Origin: Actimicrobium sp. CCC2.4
GTDB taxonomy: Bacteria; Pseudomonadota; Gammaproteobacteria; Burkholderiales; Burkholderiaceae_D
NCBI RefSeq assembly: GCF_034347385.1
Contig: NZ_CP133777.1
Coordinates: forward strand, 1,054,001 to 1,118,000
Length of the DNA: 64,000 bases
Direction of reading: 5' to 3'
Under the pieces are notes generated by a model. It saw only the letters and a list, made by a program, of their open reading frames with translations. It ran no database searches and was not told the DNA's origin. Each line of letters opens with the position of its first letter. Positions within the stretch are counted from its first letter, which is position 1. Positions 28,179-39,975 of the stretch are shown here, one piece after another. A program made the position numbers and the translations under genes.

Positions 28179-29209
28179 CCCGCACACTGGTTATTTCTCC
28201 CAACTGGATCGGTGACGCCGTGATGGCGCAACCGCTGCTCAAGCTGCTCAAACTGGCCCATCCCGACCGGCCGATCGACGTCCTGGCACCGGCCTGGGTG
28301 GCACCGGTGTGGTACGCGATGGCCGAAGTCGATAGCGTCATCGAAACACCGTTCCGGCATGGCGCGCTGCAGTTGCGCGAGCGCTGGCGGTTTGCGCGCC
28401 AGCTGCGCACGCGTGATTATGGCGCTGCCTACGTGCTGCCCAATACGCTCAAGTTCGCGCTGATCCCATGGCTGGCCGGGATTGCGCAGCGGGTCGGCTA
28501 TGTCGGCGAATCGCGTTACGGATTGCTCAACACGCTGCACCGCGACGACAAGCAATTGCCGCGGCCGATGGTGGCGTTTTACGCCGCACTGGCGCAGCCG
28601 CCGGCGGCCTCGGTGCCACAGCCGGCCGAGTTGCCACGGCCGACACTGACGGTGGAGGCGGCGCAGGTGAACGCGGCCTGGCAGAGCGCAAAACTGCAGG
28701 TCGGACGGCCGCTGGTGGTGTTCGCGCCGGGTGCCGAATTCGGTTCCGCCAAGCGCTGGCCGATTACCCATTTTGCCGAGTTGGCCGGGCTGCTGCAGCA
28801 GGCGATTCCGGAGGTGCAGGTCGTCATCCTCGGTTCGGAGAAGGATCGCCCGGTCGGCGAGGCGATCACGACCATCATGCCGTTCGTCACCAACCTGGCG
28901 GGCAGTACCGCGCTGACAGAGGCGATTGCGCTGATCGCCAAGGCCGATGCGGTAGTCAGCAATGACTCCGGATTGCTGCACATTGCCTCGGCGCTCAACC
29001 GCAAGATCGTCGCGTTGTACGGACCGACGGATCCGGCTCATGCGCCACCGTTTGCGGATGTCTTCCGGACGATTTACCTGGCGCTGGAGTGCGCGCCCTG
29101 CAAGCAGCGCGAATGTCCGCTGGGGCATCACCGGTGCATGAAGGATATTGCGGCGGGGAGGGTGATGGAGGCGTTGCGGGAGATGGATGGAGCGGCGGTA
29201 GCGGGTTAG
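28175..29209 (+). CDS. waaF: LPS heptosyltransferase II (WaaF)
   Basis: The 344-residue GT9-family enzyme starts with GTG and begins TRTLVISPNWIGDAVMAQPLL, the WaaF N-terminal signature. The C-terminal half has SNDSGLLHIASALNRKIVALYGPTDP and ends with the Cys-rich APCKQRECPLGHHRCMKDI block (about 310-328) seen in WaaF proteins. It adds the second heptose to the inner core. It lies downstream of msbA, with which it is probably cotranscribed. Confidence 0.94.
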   Translation: MTRTLVISPNWIGDAVMAQPLLKLLKLAHPDRPIDVLAPAWVAPVWYAMAEVDSVIETPFRHGALQLRERWRFARQLRTRDYGAAYVLPNTLKFALIPWLAGIAQRVGYVGESRYGLLNTLHRDDKQLPRPMVAFYAALAQPPAASVPQPAELPRPTLTVEAAQVNAAWQSAKLQVGRPLVVFAPGAEFGSAKRWPITHFAELAGLLQQAIPEVQVVILGSEKDRPVGEAITTIMPFVTNLAGSTALTEAIALIAKADAVVSNDSGLLHIASALNRKIVALYGPTDPAHAPPFADVFRTIYLALECAPCKQRECPLGHHRCMKDIAAGRVMEALREMDGAAVAG

Positions 29210-29243
29210 GCCGACGGTATTGGCGTACGGATGTGCTGCGCCT

Positions 29244-29274
29244 GATGCAATACCCTGCGGTTATTACACCCAAC
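29244..29274. repeat. Diverged REP element downstream of waaF
   Basis: This is an inverted-orientation copy of the window's REP with several changes (GATGCAAT...ATTACACC). It lies 34 bp after waaF in the convergent gap before the DUF2147 gene. Confidence 0.7.
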
Positions 29275-29285
29275 ATCCTGCGGAA

Positions 29286-29306
29286 AGCCGCTCGTCCTGA
29301 GCGGCT
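29286..29306. terminator. Probable terminator hairpin between waaF and the DUF2147 gene
   Basis: AGCCGCTC (29286-29293) and GAGCGGCT (29299-29306) form a perfect 8-bp stem with a 5-base loop, ten bases past the DUF2147 stop. There is only a short T run on the minus strand, so termination strength is uncertain. Confidence 0.45.
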
Positions 29307-29316
29307 CACCCGCCAA

Positions 29317-29760
29317 TTACTCCTCGCGCAACCACACCTGCGTGCGCCCCAGCATCGGCATGCCGATATACCCGCGCACATTGAGTTTTTTGCCTTCGTC
29401 ACTGAGCGTCATCTTGCTCTTGTAGACCTTGCCATTGTTCGGATCAAGAATGGTACCGCCGGTAAATTCGCTACCTTCAGCGCGCATCCCGTTGACGATG
29501 GTCATGCCCAGGATAGGCTGGCCCTTGTTGGCACCCTCGCACTTGTCGCAATTCGGATGCTTGTCATCGGTCGACGGGAAGATTTTTTCTATCTTTCCTT
29601 TCAGCTCGCCGTTGCTGTCGCTGATGCGGATCAGCGCCTTCGGCTGACCGTTGCCGTCATCGATGCTTTTCCAGAGTCCGACCGGCGAACTCTGGGCCAG
29701 TGCGCCGGTTGCCAGCAACAGTCCGACGGTCAGTGCCGCCAGGTTTTTTGTCTTGATCAT
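29317..29760 (-). CDS. Secreted DUF2147 domain protein
   Basis: The 147-residue protein has a clear Sec signal peptide (MIKTKNLAALTVGLLLATGALAQ, cleaved after ALA), followed by a DUF2147 domain starting SPVGLWKSIDD. A C-D-x-C-like pair (NCDKCEG about residue 73) and WLREE at the end are present. Family members are small periplasmic beta-rich proteins of unknown function, sometimes next to envelope or lipid genes. It lies 25 bp downstream of valS on the same strand, so it may be read through from it. Confidence 0.85.
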   Translation of the reverse strand: MIKTKNLAALTVGLLLATGALAQSSPVGLWKSIDDGNGQPKALIRISDSNGELKGKIEKIFPSTDDKHPNCDKCEGANKGQPILGMTIVNGMRAEGSEFTGGTILDPNNGKVYKSKMTLSDEGKKLNVRGYIGMPMLGRTQVWLREE

Positions 29761-29785
29761 GCATGTCTCCTTGTAATGGAACGGC

Positions 29786-32599
29786 TCAGGCTACAGGTAA
29801 TTTGGCGTACTGTTCGCGCAGTTTTTCCAGCGTGCCGATAAAGCCGGCCAACCGGTCCTGTTCGCCCTGTACCACCGCTGCCGGTGCCCGCGCCACGAAG
29901 GCTTCGTTGCCCAGTTTGGCGTGGCCCTTGGTGATCTCGCCTTCGAGGCGGGTGATCTCCTTGAGCAGGCGTTCGCGTTCGGCGGCGATGTCGATCTCGA
30001 CCTTCAGCATCATCCGTGCATTGCCGACGATAGACACCGGTGCCGGCGACTCCGGCAGCGCATCGACCACCTGCACCTCCGACAGTTTGGCCAGCGCCTG
30101 CAGGTACGGCGCGAACGATTGCAGTTGCGCCGCATCGGCACCCGCAGCGGTTTCGAGGATCAGCGGCACGCGCACCGCCGGCGACAACTGCATCTCGCCG
30201 CGCAGGTTGCGGCAGGCATCGGTCATGGTCTTGAGCTGCGTCATCCAGCTTTCGGCGGCCTCGTCGATCCTGTCCGCTTGCGCCACCGGATAGGCTTGCA
30301 TCATGATCGAATCACCAGTCGCAGCGAGCACCTTGCCCGACAGCGGCGCGACGGTTTGCCACAGTTCTTCGGTGATGAACGGGATGATCGGATGGGCCAG
30401 GCGCAGCGTGGTTTCGAGCACCTTCAGCAGCGTGCGACGGGTGCCGCGCTGGTGCGCTTCGTTGCCGTGCTGGATCTGCACCTTGGCCAGTTCGAGGTAC
30501 CAGTCGCAGTACTCGTCCCAGATGAACTTGTAGATCGACGACGCGATATTGTCGAAGCGGTAGTCGGCAAAACCCTTGGCGACATCGGCTTCGGTGCGCT
30601 GCAAGGTCGAAACGATCCAGCGGTCGGCCTGCGAGAATTCCAGATAACCCGACTCATCGCGTTCCTCGACGCCGCAATCCTTGTCGACCGTATTCATCAG
30701 CACAAAGCGGGTCGCATTCCATAGCTTGTTGCCGAAGTTGCGATAGCCCTCGCAGCGCGCCAGATCAAAATTGATGTTGCGACCGAGCGAGGCATAACTG
30801 GCCATCGTGAAGCGCAGCGCATCGGTGCCGAAGGCGGGAATGCCATCGGGGAATTCCTTGCGGGTGGCTTTCTCGATCTTGGTCGCGTCGCGCGGATTCA
30901 TCAGGCCGGTGGTGCGCTTGGCGACCAGCGCATCAAGCTCAATGCCATCGATCAGGTCGATAGGGTCCAGCGTATTGCCCTTCGACTTGGACATTTTCTG
31001 GCCGGCGCCGTCGCGCACCAGGCCATGCACGTAGACGGTATCGAACGGCACCTTACCGGTGAAGTGGGTGGTCATCATCACCATCCGCGCGACCCAGAAA
31101 AAGATGATGTCGAAGCCCGTCACCAGCACCGTCGATGGCAGGAACATCTTGTAGTCGGGGGTTTCTTCCGGCCAGCCCAGTGTCGAAAACGGCACCAGCG
31201 CCGACGAGAACCAGGTATCAAGCACATCGGCATCACGCCGCAGCGTCTTGCCCGGCGCTTGCGCCTGCGCTTCGGCTTCGGTACGGGCGACATAGATTTT
31301 GCCGTCCTCGTCATACCAGGCCGGAATCTGATGGCCCCACCACAGCTGCCGAGAAATACACCAGTCCTGGATATTGTTGAGCCACTGGTTGTAGGTGCTG
31401 GTCCAGTTCTCGGGAATCATCTTCACTTCGCCGCTGGCGACTTTTTCCAGTGCGACTTCGGCGATCGATTTGCCCGGGAAGTGTGTGCCTTCCGGTGCCG
31501 GCTTCGACATCGCCACAAACCACTGGTCGGTCAGCATCGGTTCGATCACGACGCCGGTACGGTCGCCACGCGGGACCATTAATTTGTGCGGCTTGACGCT
31601 GTCGAGCAAGCCGAGCGCATCGAGGTCGGCGACGATTTCCTTGCGTGCCACGAAGCGGTCCATGCCCTGATATTTGGCCGGGCCGTTCTCGTTGACCTTC
31701 GCGTCCAGCGTGAAGATATTGATCATCGGCAGTTGATGGCGCTGGCCGACTGCATAATCGTTGTTGTCATGCGCCGGCGTGATCTTCACGCAGCCGGTGC
31801 CGAATTCCTTGTCGACATAGCTGTCGGCGATGATCGGGATTTCACGGTCACACAGTGGCAGCTTGAGCATCTTGCCGATCAGGTGCACGTAGCGCGCATC
31901 GGTCGGGTCGACCGCCACGGCGGTGTCGCCGAGCAGGGTTTCAGGACGCGTCGTGGCCACCGTCAGGTGCCCGCTGCCATCGGCCAGCGGATAACGGATA
32001 TGCCACATGAAGCCTTCTTCTTCCTCCGACACCACCTCCAGGTCCGACACCGCCGTGCCCAGCACCGGATCCCAATGCACCAGTCGCTTGCCGCGATAGA
32101 TCAGGCCTTGCTCGAACAGCCGCACGAACACTTCGGTGACGGTGCCCGAGAGCTTCGGATCCATCGTGAAATATTCGCGGCTCCAGTCGGTCGAGGCACC
32201 CATCCGGCGCATCTGGCCAGTGATGGTCGAGCCGGATTGTTCTTTCCATTCCCAGACTTTCTCGACGAATTTCTCGCGGCCAAGGTCATGGCGCGACAGC
32301 TTTTGCGCATCGAGTTGCCGTTCCACGACGATTTGTGTGGCAATACCAGCGTGATCGGTGCCGGGAACCCACAGTGTATTGAACCCACTCATCCTGTGAT
32401 AGCGGGTCAGGCCATCCATGATGGTTTGATTGAAGGCGTGACCCATGTGCAGCGTGCCGGTGACATTCGGTGGTGGCAATTGAATGCTGAAGGCCGGCTT
32501 GTCAGCGTCGAGGGTGGCGCCGTAATAACCGCGCGCTTCCCAGGTGGACCGCCAGTGCTTTTCAATTTCGGCGGGCTCGAACGACTTGGCTAATTCCAT
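29786..32599 (-). CDS. valS: Valyl-tRNA synthetase
   Basis: This is a 937-residue class Ia aminoacyl-tRNA synthetase. HIGH-type motif [10 protein letters not shown] is at residues 47-56 and [10 protein letters not shown] about 535. The editing (CP1) domain contains [15 protein letters not shown], and a C-terminal coiled coil (about 870-935) is typical for ValS. The ATG at 32599 gives [16 protein letters not shown], the conserved start; an upstream in-frame ATG would add eleven residues of poor quality. Confidence 0.97.
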   Translation of the reverse strand: MELAKSFEPAEIEKHWRSTWEARGYYGATLDADKPAFSIQLPPPNVTGTLHMGHAFNQTIMDGLTRYHRMSGFNTLWVPGTDHAGIATQIVVERQLDAQKLSRHDLGREKFVEKVWEWKEQSGSTITGQMRRMGASTDWSREYFTMDPKLSGTVTEVFVRLFEQGLIYRGKRLVHWDPVLGTAVSDLEVVSEEEEGFMWHIRYPLADGSGHLTVATTRPETLLGDTAVAVDPTDARYVHLIGKMLKLPLCDREIPIIADSYVDKEFGTGCVKITPAHDNNDYAVGQRHQLPMINIFTLDAKVNENGPAKYQGMDRFVARKEIVADLDALGLLDSVKPHKLMVPRGDRTGVVIEPMLTDQWFVAMSKPAPEGTHFPGKSIAEVALEKVASGEVKMIPENWTSTYNQWLNNIQDWCISRQLWWGHQIPAWYDEDGKIYVARTEAEAQAQAPGKTLRRDADVLDTWFSSALVPFSTLGWPEETPDYKMFLPSTVLVTGFDIIFFWVARMVMMTTHFTGKVPFDTVYVHGLVRDGAGQKMSKSKGNTLDPIDLIDGIELDALVAKRTTGLMNPRDATKIEKATRKEFPDGIPAFGTDALRFTMASYASLGRNINFDLARCEGYRNFGNKLWNATRFVLMNTVDKDCGVEERDESGYLEFSQADRWIVSTLQRTEADVAKGFADYRFDNIASSIYKFIWDEYCDWYLELAKVQIQHGNEAHQRGTRRTLLKVLETTLRLAHPIIPFITEELWQTVAPLSGKVLAATGDSIMMQAYPVAQADRIDEAAESWMTQLKTMTDACRNLRGEMQLSPAVRVPLILETAAGADAAQLQSFAPYLQALAKLSEVQVVDALPESPAPVSIVGNARMMLKVEIDIAAERERLLKEITRLEGEITKGHAKLGNEAFVARAPAAVVQGEQDRLAGFIGTLEKLREQYAKLPVA

Positions 32600-32724
32600 G
32601 ATGGGTGTCTGGTAGAGAAAAGAAGTCCGCATTATAAGGCAGGCATGGTGCAGGAAGCCGTTGTCCGGGCGGGCGTTGGCAGCCTTCTTCGTACAGATCG
32701 TCGATTGCCTAAAAGGACCGCATC

Positions 32725-32835
32725 ATGACCGTCATCACCGGCACCGGTGTGCTGATAGTCAGCTTGAGCTTGGTTTTATTTACGGTATTTGCGGAGAAAA
32801 AATCGCAATCACGGCGATCTCTTTGGCAGTGCTGA
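32725..32835 (+). CDS. Possible 36-residue membrane peptide
   Basis: The start ATG follows AAAAGGA with eight bases of spacing. The product (MTVITGTGVLIVSLSLVLFT, then charged KKSQSRRS) would be one transmembrane helix with a basic tail. No family is recognised. The surrounding gap 32600-32936, between valS and the glycosyltransferase, otherwise holds only the divergent promoter region and AT-rich sequence. Overlapping alternative frames exist, so this is a weak call. Confidence 0.35.
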   Translation: MTVITGTGVLIVSLSLVLFTVFAEKKSQSRRSLWQC

Positions 32836-32936
32836 TGATCGCTATCAAGTCGAATCGCTCATTCCCAAGAAATAAAAACTATCTGGTCGCATAGGCATGT
32901 CAATAGTAGCCAAATGAATATCCGGGAGGAGCAAGG

Positions 32937-33833
32937 ATGCCCACACTAAAAATGGCGATTGTTTGTACGGTAAGAAATCCTGCTGCGTCATTCAAGACGT
33001 GGATTAATTACCATTCGAAGCTGGTCGACAAGATATACCTCTATCTTGACAGTTCAACCCCCGCGATATTGTCAGGTCTGCCTACCAGTCCGGTAGTTTC
33101 TGTCTGTCCTGGTGCATGGCTGAGCACTTTTTCAGGCCCATCCGGAGTCATGCAGCGGCAATGTGTCAATGTGCGGCATGGTCTCAAGCAGTGTTCGATA
33201 GACGGAATTGACTGGTTAATTCATATTGATTCCGATGAACTGATGTATTCGCCGGTGCAGAGTTTGAAAGATTACTTCGCTCATGTCGATCCGAATGTGA
33301 GCAGTATTCAGTTTATTAATCATGAAGCAGTCAGTGCCTATGCGGCAGACGATCCGTTTCGGGAACTGAAGATTTTCAAGAAAAACAGGCGATTTGATCG
33401 ATCAACCGATACGCCTCTGGCCGAAGGATCTCCTTATTACCAGGGATATACTTTTGGAAAGTCTGCGGTACGCGTCCAGAAATGCCTTGGTCCTGTCAGT
33501 GTTCATGAATTTGAAACGAGCAACGGAAAGATGGTTCGGGAGCATCAGGTTTGTGTTTTGCATTATCTGAGTGCGACCTATAAGGACTGGATAAAAAAAT
33601 GCTCGGAATTGGGCAGCTTTCAGTCCTTCTGGTATGACGATGTAAAAAGTCCGATGCACCAGTCATTTTTAGTTCAAAGCCGCGATATTTATCTCAGCGC
33701 AATGCAATCGGGTGATTGGAGTCTGGCTCGTGAATTTTATGTGAATAATTTAATGTCAGATACTGAAAAAGAAAAGTGGCTGCAAAGCGGAGAGTTATTA
33801 TTCATTGATCCGTTTGCAATGAGGTCTCAATAG
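32937..33833 (+). CDS. Putative glycosyltransferase (GT-A fold, GT2/GT92-like), low GC
   Basis: The protein has 298 residues with a strong ribosome site (GGGAGGAG eight bases before ATG). It starts LKMAIVCTVRNPAASFKTWINYH and has a metal-binding DXD in DWLIHIDSDEL (D98, D100). It has no signal peptide. The pattern fits the family 2-like group that includes GT92/DUF23-type cytoplasmic glycosyltransferases; the donor and acceptor are unknown. Base and codon use are clearly more AT-rich than both neighbours (valS, thiC), and it stands alone, which suggests acquisition by transfer. It could modify LPS or a capsule, but nothing adjacent supports a specific pathway. Confidence 0.65.
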   Translation: MPTLKMAIVCTVRNPAASFKTWINYHSKLVDKIYLYLDSSTPAILSGLPTSPVVSVCPGAWLSTFSGPSGVMQRQCVNVRHGLKQCSIDGIDWLIHIDSDELMYSPVQSLKDYFAHVDPNVSSIQFINHEAVSAYAADDPFRELKIFKKNRRFDRSTDTPLAEGSPYYQGYTFGKSAVRVQKCLGPVSVHEFETSNGKMVREHQVCVLHYLSATYKDWIKKCSELGSFQSFWYDDVKSPMHQSFLVQSRDIYLSAMQSGDWSLAREFYVNNLMSDTEKEKWLQSGELLFIDPFAMRSQ

Positions 33834-34092
33834 GATGATTTATTTACTGACACCCTATTTTTTAGTGATTACGTTGATTGCGTTGACTGGCAGGGGATAC
33901 TCAAAAAGCCAATTTGCTTCCTGGTCGTTGCGATCCCGCTGAAATTGAACATCAGGAATCGGGCTAGCGCCAGCAGAGTATTTTTCTTCGGTGCGTGTCT
34001 GGCCGATGTCAGAATCGCTAAGGTCCTTGCACTTGCGCGATGAGGTAGAATCCATTCGTGCTGCGCTAAAAAGGCAGCACAAAATCACCACC

Positions 34093-36190
<2,098 letters not shown>

Positions 36191-36191
<1 letters not shown>

Positions 36192-36406
36192 TGGCCGCCA
36201 CCATGATCGAGATCGAACTTAACGGCGCGCCGCACCGGATCGCGCCGGGTTGGCACTTGCAGGAGTTGATTGATGCGCTGGCGCTGGCGAACCAGTCACT
36301 GGCGGTTGCTGTCAACCGCGAGATCGTGCCGCGGCAATTGTGGCGTGAGCGACTGCTGGCGAACAGGGATCGGGTGGATGTGGTTCGGGCGATCGGCGGG
36401 GGATGA
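36191..36406 (+). CDS. thiS: Sulfur carrier protein ThiS
   Basis: The 71-residue beta-grasp protein ends in Gly-Gly, the thiocarboxylated tail that delivers sulfur to ThiG. MIEIELNGAPHRI is the usual N-terminus, so a start at 36203 is also possible. The ATG at 36191 is chosen for its one-base overlap with the thiC stop. ThiG, its partner, is not adjacent but lies 772 bp further on. Confidence 0.88.
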
Positions 36407-36426
36407 GGATCTTTTTATGAGGCATC

Positions 36427-36766
36427 TTTAAATTGACTCTGACCCTAATTGATTTCTCCTCGAAGTTGGCAAAAGCAGGTGGTTCCGGACGTCACAAGCT
36501 GCCAGAGCAAGGAGTTCACGGGGTCAGAGTTTTTTTCGCAGGCCGTATCGCGAAAATTACTCTGACCCCGTGAACGGACCACGGAGCGCAACCGGTCGCA
36601 AGCCGTGGTGCTTCGAGATCAGCAAGCAGGGTCAGTGTAATTTTCGCGAAAAAACCTCGCGAAAAAAAACACTGACCCTGGTTGCTGCCGATGTGGTTTG
36701 TGGCGACTGGCGGCAGGCCACGCAAGTTTTGTTCGAGCACTTTTTAAATTGACTCTGACCCTAATT
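36427..36766. repeat. GGGTCAG-type repeat element between thiS and thiG
   Basis: A 24-bp direct repeat (TTTAAATTGACTCTGACCC then TAATT) stands at 36427-36450 and 36743-36766. Between the two copies are two inverted repeats with the same GGGTCAG core: 36515-36530 with 36559-36574 (16 bp, perfect, TTCACGGGGTCAGAGT and its complement) and 36621-36638 with 36669-36686 (17 of 18). The second encloses a TTTTCGCGAAAA palindrome. No transposase is present. It looks like a small non-autonomous element or a REP-type cluster. Confidence 0.75.
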
Positions 36767-36767
36767 A

Positions 36768-37110
36768 AATCTCGATTCGTGCGCTCGACCACGATCGACA
36801 ATGCCTCGGGCATCAGCCGCTTCGATAACAGTCGCACCAGCGAAAGCGCGCACATCCAGCGCGGCGAGACCGAGAAAGCGGGCAGCGGCTGGGCACGATT
36901 ATTCTGTACCTGACCGATGTCGAGGAGGGCGGCAGTACGTCGTTCCCGGGTATCTGCCTGGATGTGCATCCGCAAAAAGGAGGTGCCCTGTTTTTTCGTA
37001 ATACCACGCCGTACGGCTTGCCCGACAAAAAGACCCTGCATGCCGGTTTGCCTGTCGAAAAAGGGACCAAGATCATTGCCAACAAATGGCTGCGAGAAAA
37101 GCCGTACTGA
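36768..37110 (+). pseudogene. Prolyl 4-hydroxylase-like 2OG-Fe(II) oxygenase, truncated and frameshifted
   Basis: Two fragments of one family appear in different frames. The first (36768 to about 36880) reads RFVRSTTIDNASG ... RTSESAHIQRGETE, like the N-terminal part of the P4H catalytic domain. The second (about 36893-37110) reads TIILYLTDVEEGGSTSFP ... KGGALFFRN ... LHAGLPV ... NKWLREKPY and stops normally. The segment between them, which should carry the H-x-D iron ligands, is missing, and the 5' part is absent, beginning right at the repeat at 36743-36766. The gene is dead. Confidence 0.78.
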
Positions 37111-37178
37111 CCACCGCAGAAGGGTACGATAACGCCGTGCCCGTTTTGCCTTAACCGAATCGTTTTTGAACCAACTCC

Positions 37179-37979
37179 ATGACCGCTGACGCCTACCTCG
37201 ACGACACTCCCCTCATCATTGCCGGCACCACCTATCGCTCACGCCTGCTGGTCGGCAGCGGCAAATACCGCGACCTCGACCAGACCCGTGACGCCACCGA
37301 AGCCAGCGGCGCAGAAATCATCACCGTCGCGATCCGTCGCGTCAATATCGGCCAGGACCCGAACGCGCCCAGCCTGCTCGACGTCGTTCCGCCATCGCGC
37401 TACACCATCCTGCCCAACACCGCCGGCTGCTACAACGCCGCCGATGCGGTCTATACCTTGCAGCTTGCCCGTGAATTGCTGGGCGGACGCAAGCTGGTCA
37501 AGCTCGAAGTGCTGGGCGACGACAAGACCTTGTTCCCCAACATGCCCGAAACCCTGAAAGCCGCCGAGACACTGGTGCGCGACGGCTTCGACGTGATGGT
37601 GTATTGCAGCGACGACCCGATCCAGGCCAAATTGCTCGAACAGATCGGCTGTGTCGCCGTGATGCCGCTGGCCTCGCTGATCGGCTCCGGCATGGGCATC
37701 CTGAACCCGTGGAATTTATCGCTGATCATCGAGCAAGCCACCGTGCCGGTGCTAGTTGATGCCGGTGTCGGCACCGCCTCGGACGCCGCCATTGCAATGG
37801 AACTCGGCTGCGATGGCGTGCTGATGAATTCGGCAATTGCGCTCGCGCAGGATCCGGTGCGCATGGCGCATGCGATGCGGCTGGCAATCCAGGCCGGTCG
37901 TCATGCGTATCTGGCGGGCCGCATGCCGAAGCGGTTTGCGGCATCACCCTCGTCGCCGATGCAAGGCCGGCCGGCATGA
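37179..37979 (+). CDS. thiG: Thiazole synthase ThiG
   Basis: The 266-residue TIM-barrel enzyme forms the thiazole of thiamine from dehydroglycine, deoxyxylulose phosphate and ThiS thiocarboxylate. Motifs are [12 protein letters not shown] at the N-terminus, [13 protein letters not shown] (Schiff-base lysine region) and [13 protein letters not shown], with [11 protein letters not shown] at the phosphate site. It overlaps thiD by 4 bp. Confidence 0.96.
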   Translation: MTADAYLDDTPLIIAGTTYRSRLLVGSGKYRDLDQTRDATEASGAEIITVAIRRVNIGQDPNAPSLLDVVPPSRYTILPNTAGCYNAADAVYTLQLARELLGGRKLVKLEVLGDDKTLFPNMPETLKAAETLVRDGFDVMVYCSDDPIQAKLLEQIGCVAVMPLASLIGSGMGILNPWNLSLIIEQATVPVLVDAGVGTASDAAIAMELGCDGVLMNSAIALAQDPVRMAHAMRLAIQAGRHAYLAGRMPKRFAASPSSPMQGRPA

Positions 37980-38782
37980 CCCGACCGTGCGTGCTGGTGT
38001 TTGCCGGCTCAGACCCCAGCGGCGGGGCCGGTATCCAGGCTGATATCGGCAGCATCGGTGCGATGGGCGCCCACGCGCTGGCGCTGATCACTGCGCTGAC
38101 GGTGCAGGACAACGACCGCGTGCACGCGGTATATCCGGTGCCGGCGCGCTGGTTGCAGCAACAGGCGCAGACGCTGGTCGACAAGATCGACATCGCCGCC
38201 ATCAAGATCGGCGTCATTGGCAATCTGGCCAACGCCGCCATTATCCTCGACGTGATCCGCACGCTGCGCGCGCGCAATCCCGATTTGCCGGTCGTACTTG
38301 ATCCGGTGCTCGCCAGTGGCCACGGCGACCAGCTCTCGCTCGACAACGCCGCCCTGATGCTGGCCGACCTGATCCCGCTGGCCACGCTGCTCACGCCCAA
38401 CCTGCCCGAAGCCGCCATCCTCTGCGCCGGCGACCGGCGCGCCGAGCAACAGGTCGATACCTTGCTGCTGCGCGGCTGCGGCCATGTGCTGCTCAAGGGC
38501 GGTCACGGATTCGATGCGCAAGTGGTCAATCGCTGGTACACCGACGGCGCCAGCCGCAGCTGGAGCTGGCCGCGTCTGTCCGGCACCTTCCACGGCAGCG
38601 GCTGCACGCTGGCCGGCGCGATCGCCGGAGCGCTGGCCTGCGGCTTGCCGATGGAGGCTGCGCTCGACGTGGCGCAAGCTTTTTGCCACCGCACGCTCGA
38701 GCAATCTTTTGCCATCGCCGACGGGCAGCGTATCCCGAATCGCAACGTCACCTGGAATCAGGACAAGAACAAGGAACAATGA
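37976..38782 (+). CDS. thiD: Hydroxymethylpyrimidine (phosphate) kinase ThiD
   Basis: This is a 268-residue ribokinase-fold enzyme. [15 protein letters not shown] near the N-terminus binds HMP, and [16 protein letters not shown] near 200 is the anion hole with the catalytic cysteine/glycine loop. It phosphorylates HMP-P to HMP-PP for ThiE. The gene is translationally coupled to thiG through ATGA and followed 3 bp later by thiE. Confidence 0.94.
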   Translation: MTRPCVLVFAGSDPSGGAGIQADIGSIGAMGAHALALITALTVQDNDRVHAVYPVPARWLQQQAQTLVDKIDIAAIKIGVIGNLANAAIILDVIRTLRARNPDLPVVLDPVLASGHGDQLSLDNAALMLADLIPLATLLTPNLPEAAILCAGDRRAEQQVDTLLLRGCGHVLLKGGHGFDAQVVNRWYTDGASRSWSWPRLSGTFHGSGCTLAGAIAGALACGLPMEAALDVAQAFCHRTLEQSFAIADGQRIPNRNVTWNQDKNKEQ

Positions 38783-38785
38783 CCC

Positions 38786-39397
38786 ATGATGAACGGACTC
38801 TACCTCGTCACGCCCGACTGGGATGACACCGACCGCCTGCTGCACGTCACTGAACAAGCCTTGCTGGGCGGTGCCGCACTGGTGCAATACCGCCATAAAA
38901 CTGCCGATGCCGGCCAACGCCTCGAACAAGCCACCGCCTTGCTGGCCCTGTGCCGCCGCTACACCCGGCCCCTCATCATCAACGACCATGCCGACCTGTG
39001 CATCGCGCTCGACGCCGATGGCATCCACGTCGGTGGCACCGACGCCAGCGTTACGCAGATGCGCGCATTGCTCGGGCCCGGCAAGATCATCGGGGCATCG
39101 TGCTACGGTGACCTGCAACTGGCGTTGAGCGCACAACGCAGTGGCGCCAGCTATGTCGCCTTCGGTGGTTTCTATCCGTCGCGGGTCAAGCAATATCCGG
39201 TCACGACCGCGCCGGTCATCATTGCGCAAGCGCGTGCGGTGATCGATCTGCCGGTGGTGGTGATAGGCGGCATGACGGTTGACAATGCGCGTCCGCTGGT
39301 GGCGCAGGGTGCGCAGATGGTGGCGGCCATTAGCAGTGTGTATGCGGCGGAGAAGGTGCGTGCGGCGGCGGCGGGGTTCGCCGGATTGTTTGTTTGA
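38786..39397 (+). CDS. thiE: Thiamine-phosphate synthase ThiE
   Basis: The 203-residue TIM barrel joins HMP-PP and thiazole phosphate. YRHKTAD, the HADLCIALDADGIHVG block (INDHAD about 72) and GASCYGDLQLA are typical, with a C-terminal GGMTVDNARPLVAQGAQMVA phosphate site. Two consecutive ATGs (38786, 38789) are possible starts. It is the last gene of the thi run. No thiO or tenA gene lies in the cluster, so thiazole precursor supply must come from elsewhere. Confidence 0.95.
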   Translation: MMNGLYLVTPDWDDTDRLLHVTEQALLGGAALVQYRHKTADAGQRLEQATALLALCRRYTRPLIINDHADLCIALDADGIHVGGTDASVTQMRALLGPGKIIGASCYGDLQLALSAQRSGASYVAFGGFYPSRVKQYPVTTAPVIIAQARAVIDLPVVVIGGMTVDNARPLVAQGAQMVAAISSVYAAEKVRAAAAGFAGLFV

Positions 39398-39975
39398 CTT
39401 TGCCGCCCTGTTGCAAAAAATCCTATCCGGACACAGCAAATAGGATTCCGTCGCTTTGCTGTCTTGCCGGATCGGTGTGACGTTCGGTAAGTGGGCGACG
39501 TCTGTGACCAGAAATACCGTTTTTTATTCCGTCTTGCTTGGGGCGCATGCTCAGATGCCGTTGCCTGGCTTTTATTTCCGATCATCCCGCCTGCCGCTCC
39601 CAGGCAGGTTCATAGCCAATTTTCAAGGTTGGCATGAACGCCTGATGTTCGTACTACTTCATTAGTCGACGCAGTTCCTAAATCTCCTTGTAGCGCCTGT
39701 CATTTCCATGAATTGCCAACGGTATGTTGTGCACTTGATTGCTTGCCGCACATTGGAAAGTACGCATTATTTGCACGGAACTTTATAAGTGTGTTGAGCT
39801 ACTTACTTGGTAATCACTACCATTTTTAATCCATAGTCGAGCTGGTTCTGATCAATGAAGACCATTTACTTTTATAGATAAAAAGTTGGGGTTGACATTT
39901 ATCTGGGTAATTCAGATTTTAAATTAAGTATATTAATTAGTTATTAAGACAAATATTTTATTGGGAGTATATATT
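39398..39975. other. Intergenic region, GC falling into an AT-rich stretch
   Basis: Just past thiE a short stem (AATCCTAT 39419-39426 with ATAGGATT 39440-39447) may mark transcript end, but no T run follows. Base composition shifts sharply to AT from about 39660. A 70-codon frame at 39456 has no family resemblance and is not called. A GGAAC-type promoter candidate at 39777 and TTGACA at 39892 are the only signals for the downstream gene. Confidence 0.6.
39777..39805 (+). promoter_or_regulatory. Weak ECF/HrpL-like promoter candidate
   Basis: GGAACT (39777-39782), sixteen bases, then CTACTTA (39799-39805) differs at two positions from the HrpL box (GGAACC-N16-CCAC-N2-A). It is 165 bp upstream of the Pro-Ala protein start. 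The match is imperfect and may be chance. Confidence 0.2.

Noticed and set aside
26206-28410. An open frame on the minus strand that extends the WaaE-like gene upstream by more than 700 codons.
   Set aside because: It lies antisense to msbA and waaF, has no family resemblance and biased composition (Arg, Gln, His, Asp), and begins far before the canonical glycosyltransferase start; it is a high-GC shadow.
39456-39665. A 69-codon frame after thiE.
   Set aside because: No ribosome site or family resemblance; overlaps a possible transcript end.
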